From NCBI RefSeq assembly GCF_900116145.1, contig NZ_FPAB01000003.1, positions 141,822 to 205,821 on the forward strand: a stretch of 64,000 nt of DNA, written 5' to 3'. The translations under genes and the position numbers were made by a program. Below the pieces are notes generated by a model. It did no database searches and was not told where the DNA came from. It was given only the letters and a program-made list of their open reading frames with translations. Every line of letters starts with the position of its first letter. The stretch's first letter is position 1. This DNA is from Streptomyces harbinensis. GTDB taxonomy: Bacteria; Actinomycetota; Actinomycetes; Streptomycetales; Streptomycetaceae. This document shows, piece by piece, positions 52,566 through 61,429 of this stretch.

Positions 52566-53834
52566 TCAGACCGTGCGCATCGCCAGGACCACGTTGTGGC
52601 CGCCGAAGCCGAAGGAGTTGTTCAGCGCGGCGATCCGGCCCGCCGGCAGCTCGCGCGGCGCGCCGCGGACGATGTCCGCGTCCGCCACCTCGGGGTCGAT
52701 CTCGTCCAGATTCCGGGTGCCCGGGGCCGTCCGGTGGTACAGCGCCAGGACGGTGGCCACCGTCTCCACGCCGCCCGCGCCGCCCAGCAGGTGGCCGGTC
52801 ATCGACTTGGTGGCGGAGATCGCCACGTGGTCGAGGTCGTCGCCCAGCACCTTGCGCATCGCCTTGATCTCCGCCACGTCGCCCTGCGGCGTCGAGGTGG
52901 CGTGCGCGTTGACGTGGACCAGTTCCTTCGGGTCGAAGTCGGTGGTCTCCTGGAGGTGCTCCAGCGCCGCCGCGATGCCCCGGCCGGTCGGCTCGGGCTG
53001 CGCGATGTGGTGGCTGTCGGCCGACAGGCCCTGGCCGATCACCTGGCAGTAGACCCGGGCGCCGCGCCGCGCCGCGTGCTCGGCGGACTCCAGTACGACC
53101 ACGCCGGAGCCCTCGCCCATCACGAAGCCGTCGCGCGCCGTGTCGTAGGGGCGGGAGGCGCCCTGCGGGTCGTCGTTGTTCTTGCTCATCGCCATCATGT
53201 TGGCGAACGCCGCGATCGGCAGCGGGTGGAGGCACGCCTCCGTACCGCCCGCGACCACCACGTCGGCGCGGCCACTGCGGATCATCTCCACCGCGTAGCC
53301 CAGCGCCTCGGAACCGGACGCGCAGGCGCTGACCGGGGCGTGCACCCCGGCCCTGGCGCCGATCTCCAGGCCGACATTGGCGGCCGGGGCGTTCGGCATG
53401 AGCATGGGCACGGTGTGCGGGGAGACCCGCCGCGCGCCCTTCTCCTTCAGTACGTCGTACTGGTCGAGCAGCGTGGTGATGCCGCCGATGCCGGAGGCCA
53501 CGACCGCGCCCAGCCGCTCCGGGCTCACCTGCGACTCGTCCTCGCCGGCCTTGCCGGTGAAGCCCGCGTCCGCCCACGCCTCACGCGTCGCGATCAGCGC
53601 GAACTGCGTGGAACGGTCCAGCTTGCGGGCCAGCGGCCGGGCCAGCACCTCGGTCGGCTCGACCGCGATGCCCGCCGCGAACCGTACGGGCAGCTCGGCC
53701 GCCCACTCCTGCTCCAGGGGCCGTGCGCCGGACTTTCCGGCCAGCAGGGCTTCCCAGGTTGACGCGCTGTCGCCACCCAGCGGTGTGGTTGCGCCGATGC
53801 CGGTGACAACCACCGTTCGATTGGTCGCGTTCAC
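52566..53834 (-). CDS. fabF: 3-oxoacyl-ACP synthase II
   Basis: This 422-residue condensing enzyme elongates acyl-ACP with malonyl-ACP. The triad is C171 (SACASGSEALGYA), H311 (VNAHATSTPQGD) and H348 (KSMTGHLLGGAGG). The GTG at 53834 gives NATNRTVVVTGIG. It is the last gene of the fatty-acid operon, 94 bp after acpP, followed by a strong hairpin. Product ends FGFGGHNVVLAMRTV. Confidence 0.97.
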   Translation of the reverse strand: MNATNRTVVVTGIGATTPLGGDSASTWEALLAGKSGARPLEQEWAAELPVRFAAGIAVEPTEVLARPLARKLDRSTQFALIATREAWADAGFTGKAGEDESQVSPERLGAVVASGIGGITTLLDQYDVLKEKGARRVSPHTVPMLMPNAPAANVGLEIGARAGVHAPVSACASGSEALGYAVEMIRSGRADVVVAGGTEACLHPLPIAAFANMMAMSKNNDDPQGASRPYDTARDGFVMGEGSGVVVLESAEHAARRGARVYCQVIGQGLSADSHHIAQPEPTGRGIAAALEHLQETTDFDPKELVHVNAHATSTPQGDVAEIKAMRKVLGDDLDHVAISATKSMTGHLLGGAGGVETVATVLALYHRTAPGTRNLDEIDPEVADADIVRGAPRELPAGRIAALNNSFGFGGHNVVLAMRTV

Positions 53835-53928
53835 GGGACTTTCCTATCCGCTCGTCAGGTTTCAGAGGTACAGGGGTACCGCGCCACCACTGGGTGGCGA
53901 CATGCGTCGGTGCCGACGGTGCGGCGGT

Positions 53929-54177
53929 TCAGCTCTGGTGCGTGAGGATGTAGTTGGCGGCGTCGCCGACGGTCTTCAGGCCCTTGACGTCGTCGTCCGG
54001 GATCTTGACCTCGAAGCGCTCCTCGGCGGCCACGACCACCTCGACCATGGACAGCGAGTCGACGTCCAGGTCGTCGGTGAACGACTTGTCCTCAAGCACA
54101 TCCTCCGCGGGGATCCCGGCGATCTCGTTCACGATCTCACCGAGACCAGCGATGATCTCTTCCTTGGTGGCAGCCAT
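53929..54177 (-). CDS. acpP: Acyl carrier protein
   Basis: This 82-residue acidic carrier protein has the phosphopantetheine attachment serine S41 in DDLDVDSLSMVEVV. It carries the growing acyl chain in type II fatty-acid synthesis. It is placed between fabH and fabF as in other Streptomyces. Confidence 0.98.
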   Translation of the reverse strand: MAATKEEIIAGLGEIVNEIAGIPAEDVLEDKSFTDDLDVDSLSMVEVVVAAEERFEVKIPDDDVKGLKTVGDAANYILTHQS

Positions 54178-54262
54178 TGCCGCGCTCCTTCAGTGTGCTG
54201 CGGTGGGTACCGCATCTGGGTGATGAAACGGCCCGGCGCTCGCCGTGCCGACTCAGTTGTGC

Positions 54263-55297
54263 TTAGGGGAGAGTAACGACCGTCGCGGCGTACACGAGCC
54301 CCGCCCCGAAGCCGATGACGAGAGCGGTGTCCCCGCTCTTCGCCTGACCGGTCGCCAGCATCCGCTCCATGGCGAGCGGAATGGAGGCGGCCGACGTGTT
54401 TCCGGTGGTCTCCACGTCCCGGGCGATGGCGACGTGCTCGGGCAGCTTCAGGGTCTTCACCATCGAGTCGATGATGCGCATGTTGGCCTGGTGCGGGATG
54501 AACACATCCAGGTCGGCGGCGGTGATCCCGGCGGCGTCCAGCGCCTGCTGGGCCACCTTCGCCATCTCGAACACCGCCCAGCGGAAGACCGTCTGGCCCT
54601 CCTGGCGCAGCGCCGGGAACTTCACCTCGCCGCTGGAGTCCACCGGCAGGTCGGAGACGTCACCGATACGGAACCGGTCCCACGGCACGGTCTGCGCGAT
54701 GACGTCCGCCTTGTCGCCCTCCGAGCCCCACACGGTGGGGCCCATGGCGGGCTCCTCGGAGGGGCCGAGGACGACCGCGCCCGCGCCGTCGCCGAACAGG
54801 AAGGCCGTGGAACGGTCCTCCTTGTCGGTCAGGTCGGACAGCCGCTCCACCCCGATGACCAGGACGTACCGGGCGCTGCCGGAGACGATCAGGCCCTTGC
54901 CGACGGCCAGGCCGTAGCCGAAGCCGGCGCAGGCGGCGGAGATGTCGAACGCGGCGGCCTGGCCCGTCCCCAGCTTGTGGGCGATCTCGGTGGCCACCGA
55001 GGGGGTCTGCATGAAGTGCGAGACGGTGGCCACCACGACGGCGCCCACCTGGTCGGCGGTGATCCCGGCGTCCGCGATGGCCTTGCCGGCCGCGTCCAGG
55101 GACATCGAGGCGACCGTCTCGTCCTCGCCGGCCCAGTGCCGGGTCACGATGCCCGAACGCGAGCGGATCCACTCGTCGGAGGAGTCGATGTGCTTGAGGA
55201 TCTCCTCGTTCGGTACGACCCGGGCCGGGCGGTAGCCGCCGACCCCGAGGATGCGCGCGTGGGGCGCGCCCGTGCCGGGACTGATGGTGGCGGTCAT
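54263..55297 (-). CDS. fabH: 3-oxoacyl-ACP synthase III
   Basis: This 344-residue initiating ketosynthase condenses acyl-CoA primers with malonyl-ACP. The triad is C123 (AACAGFGYG), H269 (FIPHQANMR) and N300 (TTGNTSAAS). The ATG at 55297 gives TATISPGTG. It lies 22 bp after fabD. In streptomycetes FabH favours branched CoA primers such as isobutyryl-CoA, from family knowledge. Confidence 0.98.
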   Translation of the reverse strand: MTATISPGTGAPHARILGVGGYRPARVVPNEEILKHIDSSDEWIRSRSGIVTRHWAGEDETVASMSLDAAGKAIADAGITADQVGAVVVATVSHFMQTPSVATEIAHKLGTGQAAAFDISAACAGFGYGLAVGKGLIVSGSARYVLVIGVERLSDLTDKEDRSTAFLFGDGAGAVVLGPSEEPAMGPTVWGSEGDKADVIAQTVPWDRFRIGDVSDLPVDSSGEVKFPALRQEGQTVFRWAVFEMAKVAQQALDAAGITAADLDVFIPHQANMRIIDSMVKTLKLPEHVAIARDVETTGNTSAASIPLAMERMLATGQAKSGDTALVIGFGAGLVYAATVVTLP

Positions 55298-55319
55298 ACT
55301 CGATGACTCCTCTTCGCCG

Positions 55320-56279
55320 TTATTCGCTTGATTCGCCGGCACCCGCGCCGGCGCCGGCCGCGGCGAGCAGCTCGCGGGCCTGGGGCAGCTCCTCCGGGGA
55401 CTTGATCGCCAGCTGGGCGACCCCCTTCAGATTGCGCTTGGCCAGCCCCGCCAGGGTCCCGCCCGGGCACAGCTCCACCAGCGCGGTCGCCTCCAGGCTA
55501 CGGAAGGTGTCCATGCACAGGTCCCAGCGCACCGGGTTGGAGACCTGCGAGACCAGGCGGCTCACGATCTCCTTGCCACTGCGGACGACCTCGCCGTCGG
55601 CGTTCGACACGTACCGCACCGAGGGGTGCGGGTCGGCGGCGCCGACGTCCCGGACGGCTGCCTCCATGGCGGCCACGGCGGGCGCCATGTGCCGGGTGTG
55701 GAAGGCCCCGGCCACCTTGAGTGCGATGACCCGTGCCTTCTCGGGCTTGTCGGCGGCCAGCGCCGCCAACTGCTCCAGGGTACCGGCGGCCACGATCTGG
55801 CCGCCGCCGTTGTTGTTGGCCGGGGTCAGGCCGAGCGCGTCGAGCTTCGCCGCGACCTCCTCCGGGTCACCGCCGAGCACGGCCGACATGCCGGTCTCGG
55901 TGACCGCCGCGGCCTCGGCCATCGCCAGACCGCGCTTGCGGACCAGCGTCATGGCCTCCTCGTCGCTCAGCACCCCGGCGATGGCCGCCGCGGCCAGCTC
56001 ACCGACGCTGTGGCCCGCGACGACGCCGGAATACCGGGTGTCCTCGCCGAGCAGCGCCCGGGCGGACAGCAGGGCACCGGCGACCAGCAGCGGCTGGGCC
56101 ACGGCAGTGTCGCGGATCTCGTCGGCGTCGGCCTCCGTGCCGTAACGGATCAGGTCCAGGCCGATCGCGTCGGACCAGGCGGTCAGCCGGTCACCGGCGC
56201 CGGGGACGTCGAGCCAGGGGCGCAGAAAGCCGGGCGCCTGTGCGCCTTGGCCGGGAGCTACGAGTACGAACACCCTCAC
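55320..56279 (-). CDS. fabD: Malonyl-CoA:ACP transacylase
   Basis: This 319-residue acyltransferase loads malonyl onto ACP. LVAPGQGAQAPGFL starts the fold. Nucleophile S91 is in VAGHSVGELAAAA, and the GAFHTRHM block carries the catalytic His. Two GTGs (56279, 56273) are possible starts; the first has an AGAGAGA site. It heads the fatty-acid operon, 106 bp after the FasR-like gene. Streptomyces FabD also serves polyketide synthases. Confidence 0.97.
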   Translation of the reverse strand: MRVFVLVAPGQGAQAPGFLRPWLDVPGAGDRLTAWSDAIGLDLIRYGTEADADEIRDTAVAQPLLVAGALLSARALLGEDTRYSGVVAGHSVGELAAAAIAGVLSDEEAMTLVRKRGLAMAEAAAVTETGMSAVLGGDPEEVAAKLDALGLTPANNNGGGQIVAAGTLEQLAALAADKPEKARVIALKVAGAFHTRHMAPAVAAMEAAVRDVGAADPHPSVRYVSNADGEVVRSGKEIVSRLVSQVSNPVRWDLCMDTFRSLEATALVELCPGGTLAGLAKRNLKGVAQLAIKSPEELPQARELLAAAGAGAGAGESSE

Positions 56280-56385
56280 ACTCTCTCTTGGCCAAGGGTC
56301 TCCCCGCCGGTGGGGACGGGGACGAAGAACGGCTGATCGAGTTGTGAGGACCTTACAAGGCGAGGGGGGCCGGTGCTCCACCGGG

Positions 56386-57564
56386 TCACACCCGCTGCTC
56401 CCCGTCGGCGAGCCGGCCGAGCATCAGGGCGATGCGCAGCGTAAAGGCCGATCGGACGTCGGACGGCGGCCACCCGGTGACGTCCGTCACACGCCGCAGA
56501 CGGTAGCGGACGGTGTTGGGGTGCACAAACAGCATCCTGGCGGCACCCTCCAGGGAGCTGGCCTGCTCCAGATAGACACTCAGCGTTTCCAGCAGCGCCG
56601 CGCCCGATTGCTGGAGCGGTCTGTAGATCTCCTCCACCAGCAGGGTCCTGGCCACGGGATCACCGGCCATGGCCCGCTCGGGCAGCAGATCGTCCGCGAG
56701 GACGGGGCGCGGGGCGTCCGGCCAGGCGGCGCACGCCCGGAGCCCGGCGGCGGCGGCCTGCGCGGAACGGGTGGCGGCCCGCAGGTCCCCGACCACGGGC
56801 CCGGCCACCACCGGGCCGGAGGCGAACGGGCCGATCAGCGACTTGGCGGCGGCCAGCGGATCGTCGCTGCCGCCGGTGATCACCACCAGCCGCTTGCCGA
56901 GCACCCCGGTGAGCACCTGGAGCTTGGCGTACCGGGCGGCGCGCCGGATCGCCTCGACCGTCAGCTCGCTGTCCCCGTTGGGGGCGCTGCCGAGCAGCAC
57001 CGTCACATGGTCGGGCGAGGACCAGCCGAGCGCGGCGGCCCGGGAAAGATCACCCTCATCGGCTTCCCCGGACACCACCGCGTTGACGACCAGGGATTCG
57101 AGCCGGGCGTCCCACGCGCCGCGCGCCTCGGCCGCCTGCGCGTACACCTGTGCGGTGGCGAAGGCGATCTCGCGGGCGTACACCAGCAGGGCGCTGCGCA
57201 GCGCCTCCTCCTGGCCGGGGGCGGCGATCTCGTCGACGGCGGTCTCGACGACCTCGATGGTGGTGCGGACCATCTCGACCGTCTGGCGCAGGGTGATCGC
57301 CCGGGTCAGCTCGCGCGGGGCGGTGCCGAACACATCGGTGCTGATGGCCTGCGGGGTCTCGGGGTGCCGGAACCACTCGGTGAACGCCGCGATGCCGGCC
57401 TGGGCGACCAGGCCGATCCAGGACCGGTTCTCCGGTGGCATGGCGCGGTACCAGGGGAGTTGCTGGTCCATCCGGGTGATCGCGGCAGCCGCCAGCTTCC
57501 CGGACGACTGTTCGAGGCGGCGGACGGTGGCGGCGTGCGGGTGGCTCTGATCGGCATCGGACAC
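56386..57564 (-). CDS. fasR: FasR-like PucR-family activator of fatty-acid genes
   Basis: This 392-residue regulator has a long N-terminal sensor region (QLPWYRAMPPENRSWIG; REIAFATAQVYAQAAEAR) and a C-terminal PucR/CdaR-type helix-turn-helix in TLSVYLEQASSLEGAARMLF followed by HPNTVRYRLRRV. Its position directly before fabD-fabH-acpP-fabF on the same strand is that of FasR, the known activator of this operon in Streptomyces. GTG 57564 is chosen; an ATG at 57582 is possible. It is divergent from the pirin gene. Confidence 0.92.
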   Translation of the reverse strand: MSDADQSHPHAATVRRLEQSSGKLAAAAITRMDQQLPWYRAMPPENRSWIGLVAQAGIAAFTEWFRHPETPQAISTDVFGTAPRELTRAITLRQTVEMVRTTIEVVETAVDEIAAPGQEEALRSALLVYAREIAFATAQVYAQAAEARGAWDARLESLVVNAVVSGEADEGDLSRAAALGWSSPDHVTVLLGSAPNGDSELTVEAIRRAARYAKLQVLTGVLGKRLVVITGGSDDPLAAAKSLIGPFASGPVVAGPVVGDLRAATRSAQAAAAGLRACAAWPDAPRPVLADDLLPERAMAGDPVARTLLVEEIYRPLQQSGAALLETLSVYLEQASSLEGAARMLFVHPNTVRYRLRRVTDVTGWPPSDVRSAFTLRIALMLGRLADGEQRV

Positions 57565-57637
57565 GGGTCCAGCCTGCCTCATCCCGCGGGTGCTCATTCC
57601 CGGCGGGGGTGTCCGGGCGGGTGGATACGGTGGCCCC

Positions 57638-58318
57638 ATGCTTGACGAACGGGTACGGGTGCAGCGCGGGTCGGACCGGCACCGGGGCGGGGAGCCGGGG
57701 GAGGGCATCGACAGCCGGTACGCCTTCTCCTTCGGTGGTCACTACGATCCGGAAAATGTCCGGTTCGGGTCGTTGGTGGCCTGTAACGAGGAGCGGCTGG
57801 CGCCGGGCAGCGGCTTCGCCGAGCACCCGCACCGCGATGTCGAACTGATCAGCTGGGTGCTGGCCGGCGAGCTGACGCACCGGGATGCCGCCGGGCGCAC
57901 CGTCACCCTGCGCCCCGGCGACCTCCAGCACCAGTCGGCGGGGGCGGGCATCCGGCACACCGAGCGCAACGCGGGCGCCGCGCCGCTGCGGTTTCTCCAG
58001 CTGTGGCTGGAGCCGGCGACGGCGGGCGGCGAGCCCCGGTACACGGTGGTGCGGTCGGTGGCGGACGGCGAGCCGTACGAGGTGCCGGCGGCGGGCGCCC
58101 GGCTGTGGGTGCGGCGCCCGGCGGCCGGGGAGCGGGTCGGGCTGCCGCCCGCGCCGCGCGTCTATCTGCACGTGGCGGCGGGCGCGGTGCGGCTGGGGGA
58201 GACGGTGCTGGCGGAGGGGGACGCGGCCCGGATCACGGACCCGGGGCGGGAGCCGCAGCCGGTGGCGGTGGCCGGGGCGGCGGGGACGGAGCTGCTGGTC
58301 TGGGAGTTCGACGGCTGA
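57638..58318 (+). CDS. Pirin family protein
   Basis: This 226-residue bicupin has the metal-binding cluster EHPHRDVELISWVLAGEL with H-x-H and a later H/E pair in LQHQSAGAGIRHTE. The start RYAFSFGGHYDPENVRFG is typical of pirins. The C-terminal cupin is shorter and less conserved. Pirins are iron proteins, some with quercetinase or redox-sensing roles. It is transcribed away from fasR. Its role is unknown. Confidence 0.92.
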   Translation: MLDERVRVQRGSDRHRGGEPGEGIDSRYAFSFGGHYDPENVRFGSLVACNEERLAPGSGFAEHPHRDVELISWVLAGELTHRDAAGRTVTLRPGDLQHQSAGAGIRHTERNAGAAPLRFLQLWLEPATAGGEPRYTVVRSVADGEPYEVPAAGARLWVRRPAAGERVGLPPAPRVYLHVAAGAVRLGETVLAEGDAARITDPGREPQPVAVAGAAGTELLVWEFDG

Positions 58319-58452
58319 CGCGGGCTGGGGGTGGGGACGGGGACGGGGCGGCGGGGGTCCGTGCGCGCGGATCAGCCGGTTGGCCGTACACCGTCACACA
58401 GGGGTAATCCGGGGGATATCAGCGGTCCGTACGGGTCGCTTACCGTCCAGCC

Positions 58453-59991
58453 ATGGCCAGAACTTCGGAAGCTCAGGTCCATCCCGTCGACGACGTTCCG
58501 CGCCCCACCCGCCTCCTCGCCTTCGGCCTCCAGCACGTCCTCGCCATGTACGCCGGAGCGGTCGCCGTCCCCCTCATCGTCGGCGGCGCGCTCGGCCTCG
58601 GCCCGGCCGAGCTGGCGTACCTCATCACCGCCGACCTGCTGATCTGCGGCATCGCCACCCTCATCCAGTGCGTCGGCTGGTGGCGCTTCGGCGCCCGGCT
58701 GCCCATCATGCAGGGCTGCACCTTCGCCGCCGTCACCCCCATGGTGCTCATCGGGCAGGACGGCGGGCTGCCCGCCATCTACGGCTCCGTCATCGTGTGC
58801 GGGATCGCCATCATGCTGCTCGCCCCGGTCTTCGGACGGCTGCTGCGGTTCTTCCCGCCACTGGTCACCGGCACCGTCATCCTCATCATCGGCCTCAGCC
58901 TGCTGCCGGTCGCCGGGAACTGGGCCGCCGGCGGCGCCGGGGCCGACGACTTCGGCGACCCGCGCCACCTCGCCCTGGCCGGCGGCGTCCTGCTGGTGAT
59001 CCTGCTCGTCCAGCGGTTCGCCCCCGGACTGCTCGGCCGCGTCGCCGTCCTGGCCGGCATCGCCGCCGGCACCGCCGTCTCCGTCCCGCTGGGCCTGACC
59101 GACTTCTCCGGCGTCGCGGACGCCGACTGGCTCGGCGTGAGCACCCCCTTCCACTTCGGGGCGCCCGAATTCCAGCTCGCCGCCATCCTGTCCATGCTGG
59201 TGGTGGGGCTGGTGTGCATGACCGAGACCACCGGCGACCTGATCGCGGTCGGCGAGCTGACCGGTCGCCGCCCCGACGCCCGCCGGCTCGCCGACGGGCT
59301 GCGCGCCGACGGCTTCTCCACCGTGCTCGGCGGCGTCTTCAACACCTTCCCCTACACGGCGTACGCGCAGAACGTCGGCCTGGTCGCGCTCACCCGGGTC
59401 CGCAGCCGCTGGGTGGTCGCCGCCGCCGGCGCGCTGCTCGTCCTGCTCGGACTGCTGCCCAAACTCGGCGCCGTCGTCGCCGCCGTCCCGGCACCCGTGC
59501 TCGGCGGGGCCGGGCTGGTGATGTTCGGATCGGTCGCCGCCAGCGGGCTGCGCACCCTCGCCACCGTCGACTTCGGCGGCGGCGCCGGCGCCCACCGGCT
59601 GACCGTCGTCGCGGTCTCGGTGGCCGTCGGCCTGCTGCCGGTCGGGGTGCCGGGCATCTACGAGCGCTTCCCGCACGGCGCGCAGACGCTCCTGGACAGC
59701 GGCATCAGCGCCGGCTGCCTCACCGCCATCGCGCTCAACCTGCTCTTCCACCACCTCCCGCGCCGGAGCGCGGTGTCACCGGACGCGCCGGATGTCCCGG
59801 AGGCGGTGTCGGACGGCGGCGCGCCGGTGCGGGGTACGGCGGACGTACGGGAGGCGGCGCGGGCGGCGGATACGGCGGATGTTCCGGCGCACGACGGGCC
59901 TCCGGCGCCGGACGTACCGGAGGCGGCGGACGCGCCGCCCCCGCCGCCCGGTGGCAGCGCGCGGGAGCCCCGCGACGCCGCCGCGCCCTGA
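58453..59991 (+). CDS. NCS2 nucleobase:cation symporter (uracil/xanthine permease)
   Basis: This 512-residue transporter has about 12-14 membrane segments. LLAFGLQHVLAMYAGAVAVP at the start, MQGCTFAAVTPM, SMLVVGLVCMTETTGD and FNTFPYTAYAQNVGL (the conserved NCS2 motif) identify it. The last 65 residues form an unusual low-complexity tail (APDVPEAVSDGG; PAPDVPEAADAP; PPPPPGG) not needed for transport. It probably carries uracil, xanthine or uric acid. The serine-hydrolase gene converges after 11 bp. Confidence 0.94.
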   Translation: MARTSEAQVHPVDDVPRPTRLLAFGLQHVLAMYAGAVAVPLIVGGALGLGPAELAYLITADLLICGIATLIQCVGWWRFGARLPIMQGCTFAAVTPMVLIGQDGGLPAIYGSVIVCGIAIMLLAPVFGRLLRFFPPLVTGTVILIIGLSLLPVAGNWAAGGAGADDFGDPRHLALAGGVLLVILLVQRFAPGLLGRVAVLAGIAAGTAVSVPLGLTDFSGVADADWLGVSTPFHFGAPEFQLAAILSMLVVGLVCMTETTGDLIAVGELTGRRPDARRLADGLRADGFSTVLGGVFNTFPYTAYAQNVGLVALTRVRSRWVVAAAGALLVLLGLLPKLGAVVAAVPAPVLGGAGLVMFGSVAASGLRTLATVDFGGGAGAHRLTVVAVSVAVGLLPVGVPGIYERFPHGAQTLLDSGISAGCLTAIALNLLFHHLPRRSAVSPDAPDVPEAVSDGGAPVRGTADVREAARAADTADVPAHDGPPAPDVPEAADAPPPPPGGSAREPRDAAAP

Positions 59992-60002
59992 GCGCCGGCA
60001 GT

Positions 60003-60821
60003 TCAGGCGCCGCGCAGCTCCGCCAGCACCGCGTCCGTGAACGGCGGCCACGCCTGGGCCGCCCACGACCCGAACGCGCGGTCCGTCAGCGCCACACACG
60101 CCGCGCCCGCGTCCGGATCGACCCACAGGAACGTGCCGGACTGCCCGAAGTGGCCGAAGGTACGCGGCGAGGAGGCGGCCCCCGTCCAGTGCGGGCTCTT
60201 GTGGTCCCGGATCGAGAAACCGAGGCCCCAGTCGTTCGGCTTCTGGTGCCCGTAGCCCGGCAGCACCCCGTTCAGCCCGGGGAAGACCACCGAGGTCGCC
60301 TCCGCCACCGTCTCCCGCGCCAGCAGCCGGGGCGCCTGCACCTCGGCGGCGAACGCGAGCAGATCGCGCACCGTCGAGACGCCGTCCTTGGCGGGCGAGC
60401 CGGCCAGCTCCGTGGCGCCCATGCCCAGCGGCTCCAGCACCGCCTCCCGCAGATACTCCGCGAACGGTATCCCCGTCGCCTTGGCGATGTGCTCGCCCAG
60501 CACCTCGAAACCGGCGTTCGAGTACAGCCGGCGGGTGCCCGGCTCCGCCATCACCCGGTGCTCGTCGAACGCCAGGCCCGAGGTGTGTGCCAGCAGATGC
60601 CGCACCGTGGAGCCGGGCGGACCGGCCGGCTCGTCCAGCTCGGTGGCGCCCTCCTCCACCGCCACCAGCGCCGCGTACGCCGCCAGCGGCTTGGTCACCG
60701 ACGCCAGCGGAAACCGCTGCCCGTCCGGCCCGCGCACCCCGGCCACCCGGCCGTCCGCCAGCACCACGCCCGCCGCCGCGGCCGGCACCGGCCAGCTGTC
60801 GATGATCTCCAGACTCCGCAT
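60003..60821 (-). CDS. Serine hydrolase of the beta-lactamase/DD-peptidase fold
   Basis: This 272-residue protein of the class C beta-lactamase/esterase fold has SVTK at 41-44 (S41 nucleophile, K44), YSN in RLYSNAGFEVLG and HFGQSG as the KTG-like triad box. There is no signal peptide, so it is cytosolic, as for EstB-type esterases. ATG 60821 removes a 50-residue unlikely extension. The substrate is not known. Confidence 0.9.
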   Translation of the reverse strand: MRSLEIIDSWPVPAAAAGVVLADGRVAGVRGPDGQRFPLASVTKPLAAYAALVAVEEGATELDEPAGPPGSTVRHLLAHTSGLAFDEHRVMAEPGTRRLYSNAGFEVLGEHIAKATGIPFAEYLREAVLEPLGMGATELAGSPAKDGVSTVRDLLAFAAEVQAPRLLARETVAEATSVVFPGLNGVLPGYGHQKPNDWGLGFSIRDHKSPHWTGAASSPRTFGHFGQSGTFLWVDPDAGAACVALTDRAFGSWAAQAWPPFTDAVLAELRGA

Positions 60822-60897
60822 GCCCCCGAGCGTAACGCCCGCCGCCCCACGGCCCTCCGGGGGTGCGGGCGCCGCCGGGCGGGCCGGAAAACACCCC

Positions 60898-60928
60898 TTG
60901 CCTGGAGTGCGCTCCAGCTCCTTAGCGT
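60898..60928 (+). promoter_or_regulatory. MerR-type promoter with 19-bp spacer and dyad
   Basis: TTGCCT (60898-60903) and TAGCGT (60923-60928) are 19 bp apart, the over-long spacing diagnostic of MerR-activated promoters. CTGGAGTGCGCTCCAG (60902-60917), a perfect dyad, starts inside the -35. Transcription would start at about the ATG at 60935, so the mRNA is probably leaderless. Confidence 0.85.
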
Positions 60929-60934
60929 GGACCC

Positions 60935-61429
60935 ATGACCCTGACCCAGCCGGCACCGACCGCACCGGCACCGGCCCCGGCAGCCGACACCACCGGGGAC
61001 CCGACCGGGGACGAGGACCTGTGCGCCTCCGTGGACCGCCCGCACCCGCGCCCGCACGGACGGGACCTGTACAGCATCAGCGAGGTCGCCGCCCACACCG
61101 GGCTGAGCGTCCACACCCTGCGCTGGTACGAGCGCATCGGCCTCATGCCGCACATCGGCCGCTCCCACACCGGGCAGCGCCGCTACACCAACCGCGACCT
61201 CGAATGGCTCGCCTTCGTCGGCAAGCTGCGGCTGACCGGAATGGCGGTGGCGGACATGGTGCGCTACGCCGATCTCGTACGGCAGGGGGACCACACCTAT
61301 CCGGAACGCCGCGCCCTGCTGGTGGCCACCCGTGAGGATGTGCGCCGCCGCATCGCCGAACTGCACAGCACCCTCTCCGTCCTCGACTTCAAGATCGACC
61401 TCTACAGCACCGAGGAGCACCGATCATGA
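60935..61429 (+). CDS. MerR family regulator
   Basis: This 164-residue MerR protein has a 40-residue Pro/Ala-rich leader, then YSISEVAAHTGLSVHTLRWY (helix-turn-helix), ERIGLM, GQRRYTNRDLEWLAFVGKL and a coiled-coil dimer helix ending LDFKIDLYST. There is no cysteine metal-binding motif, so it senses something else, such as aldehydes (AdhR/YyaN group). The aldo/keto reductase gene overlaps its stop (ATGA), and the 19-bp-spacer promoter upstream shows autoregulation of the pair. Confidence 0.95.
   Translation: MTLTQPAPTAPAPAPAADTTGDPTGDEDLCASVDRPHPRPHGRDLYSISEVAAHTGLSVHTLRWYERIGLMPHIGRSHTGQRRYTNRDLEWLAFVGKLRLTGMAVADMVRYADLVRQGDHTYPERRALLVATREDVRRRIAELHSTLSVLDFKIDLYSTEEHRS

Noticed and set aside
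58387..58452. Purine riboswitch upstream of the nucleobase permease
   Set aside because: The 66-bp stretch is too short and lacks the conserved core of purine or guanidine riboswitches.
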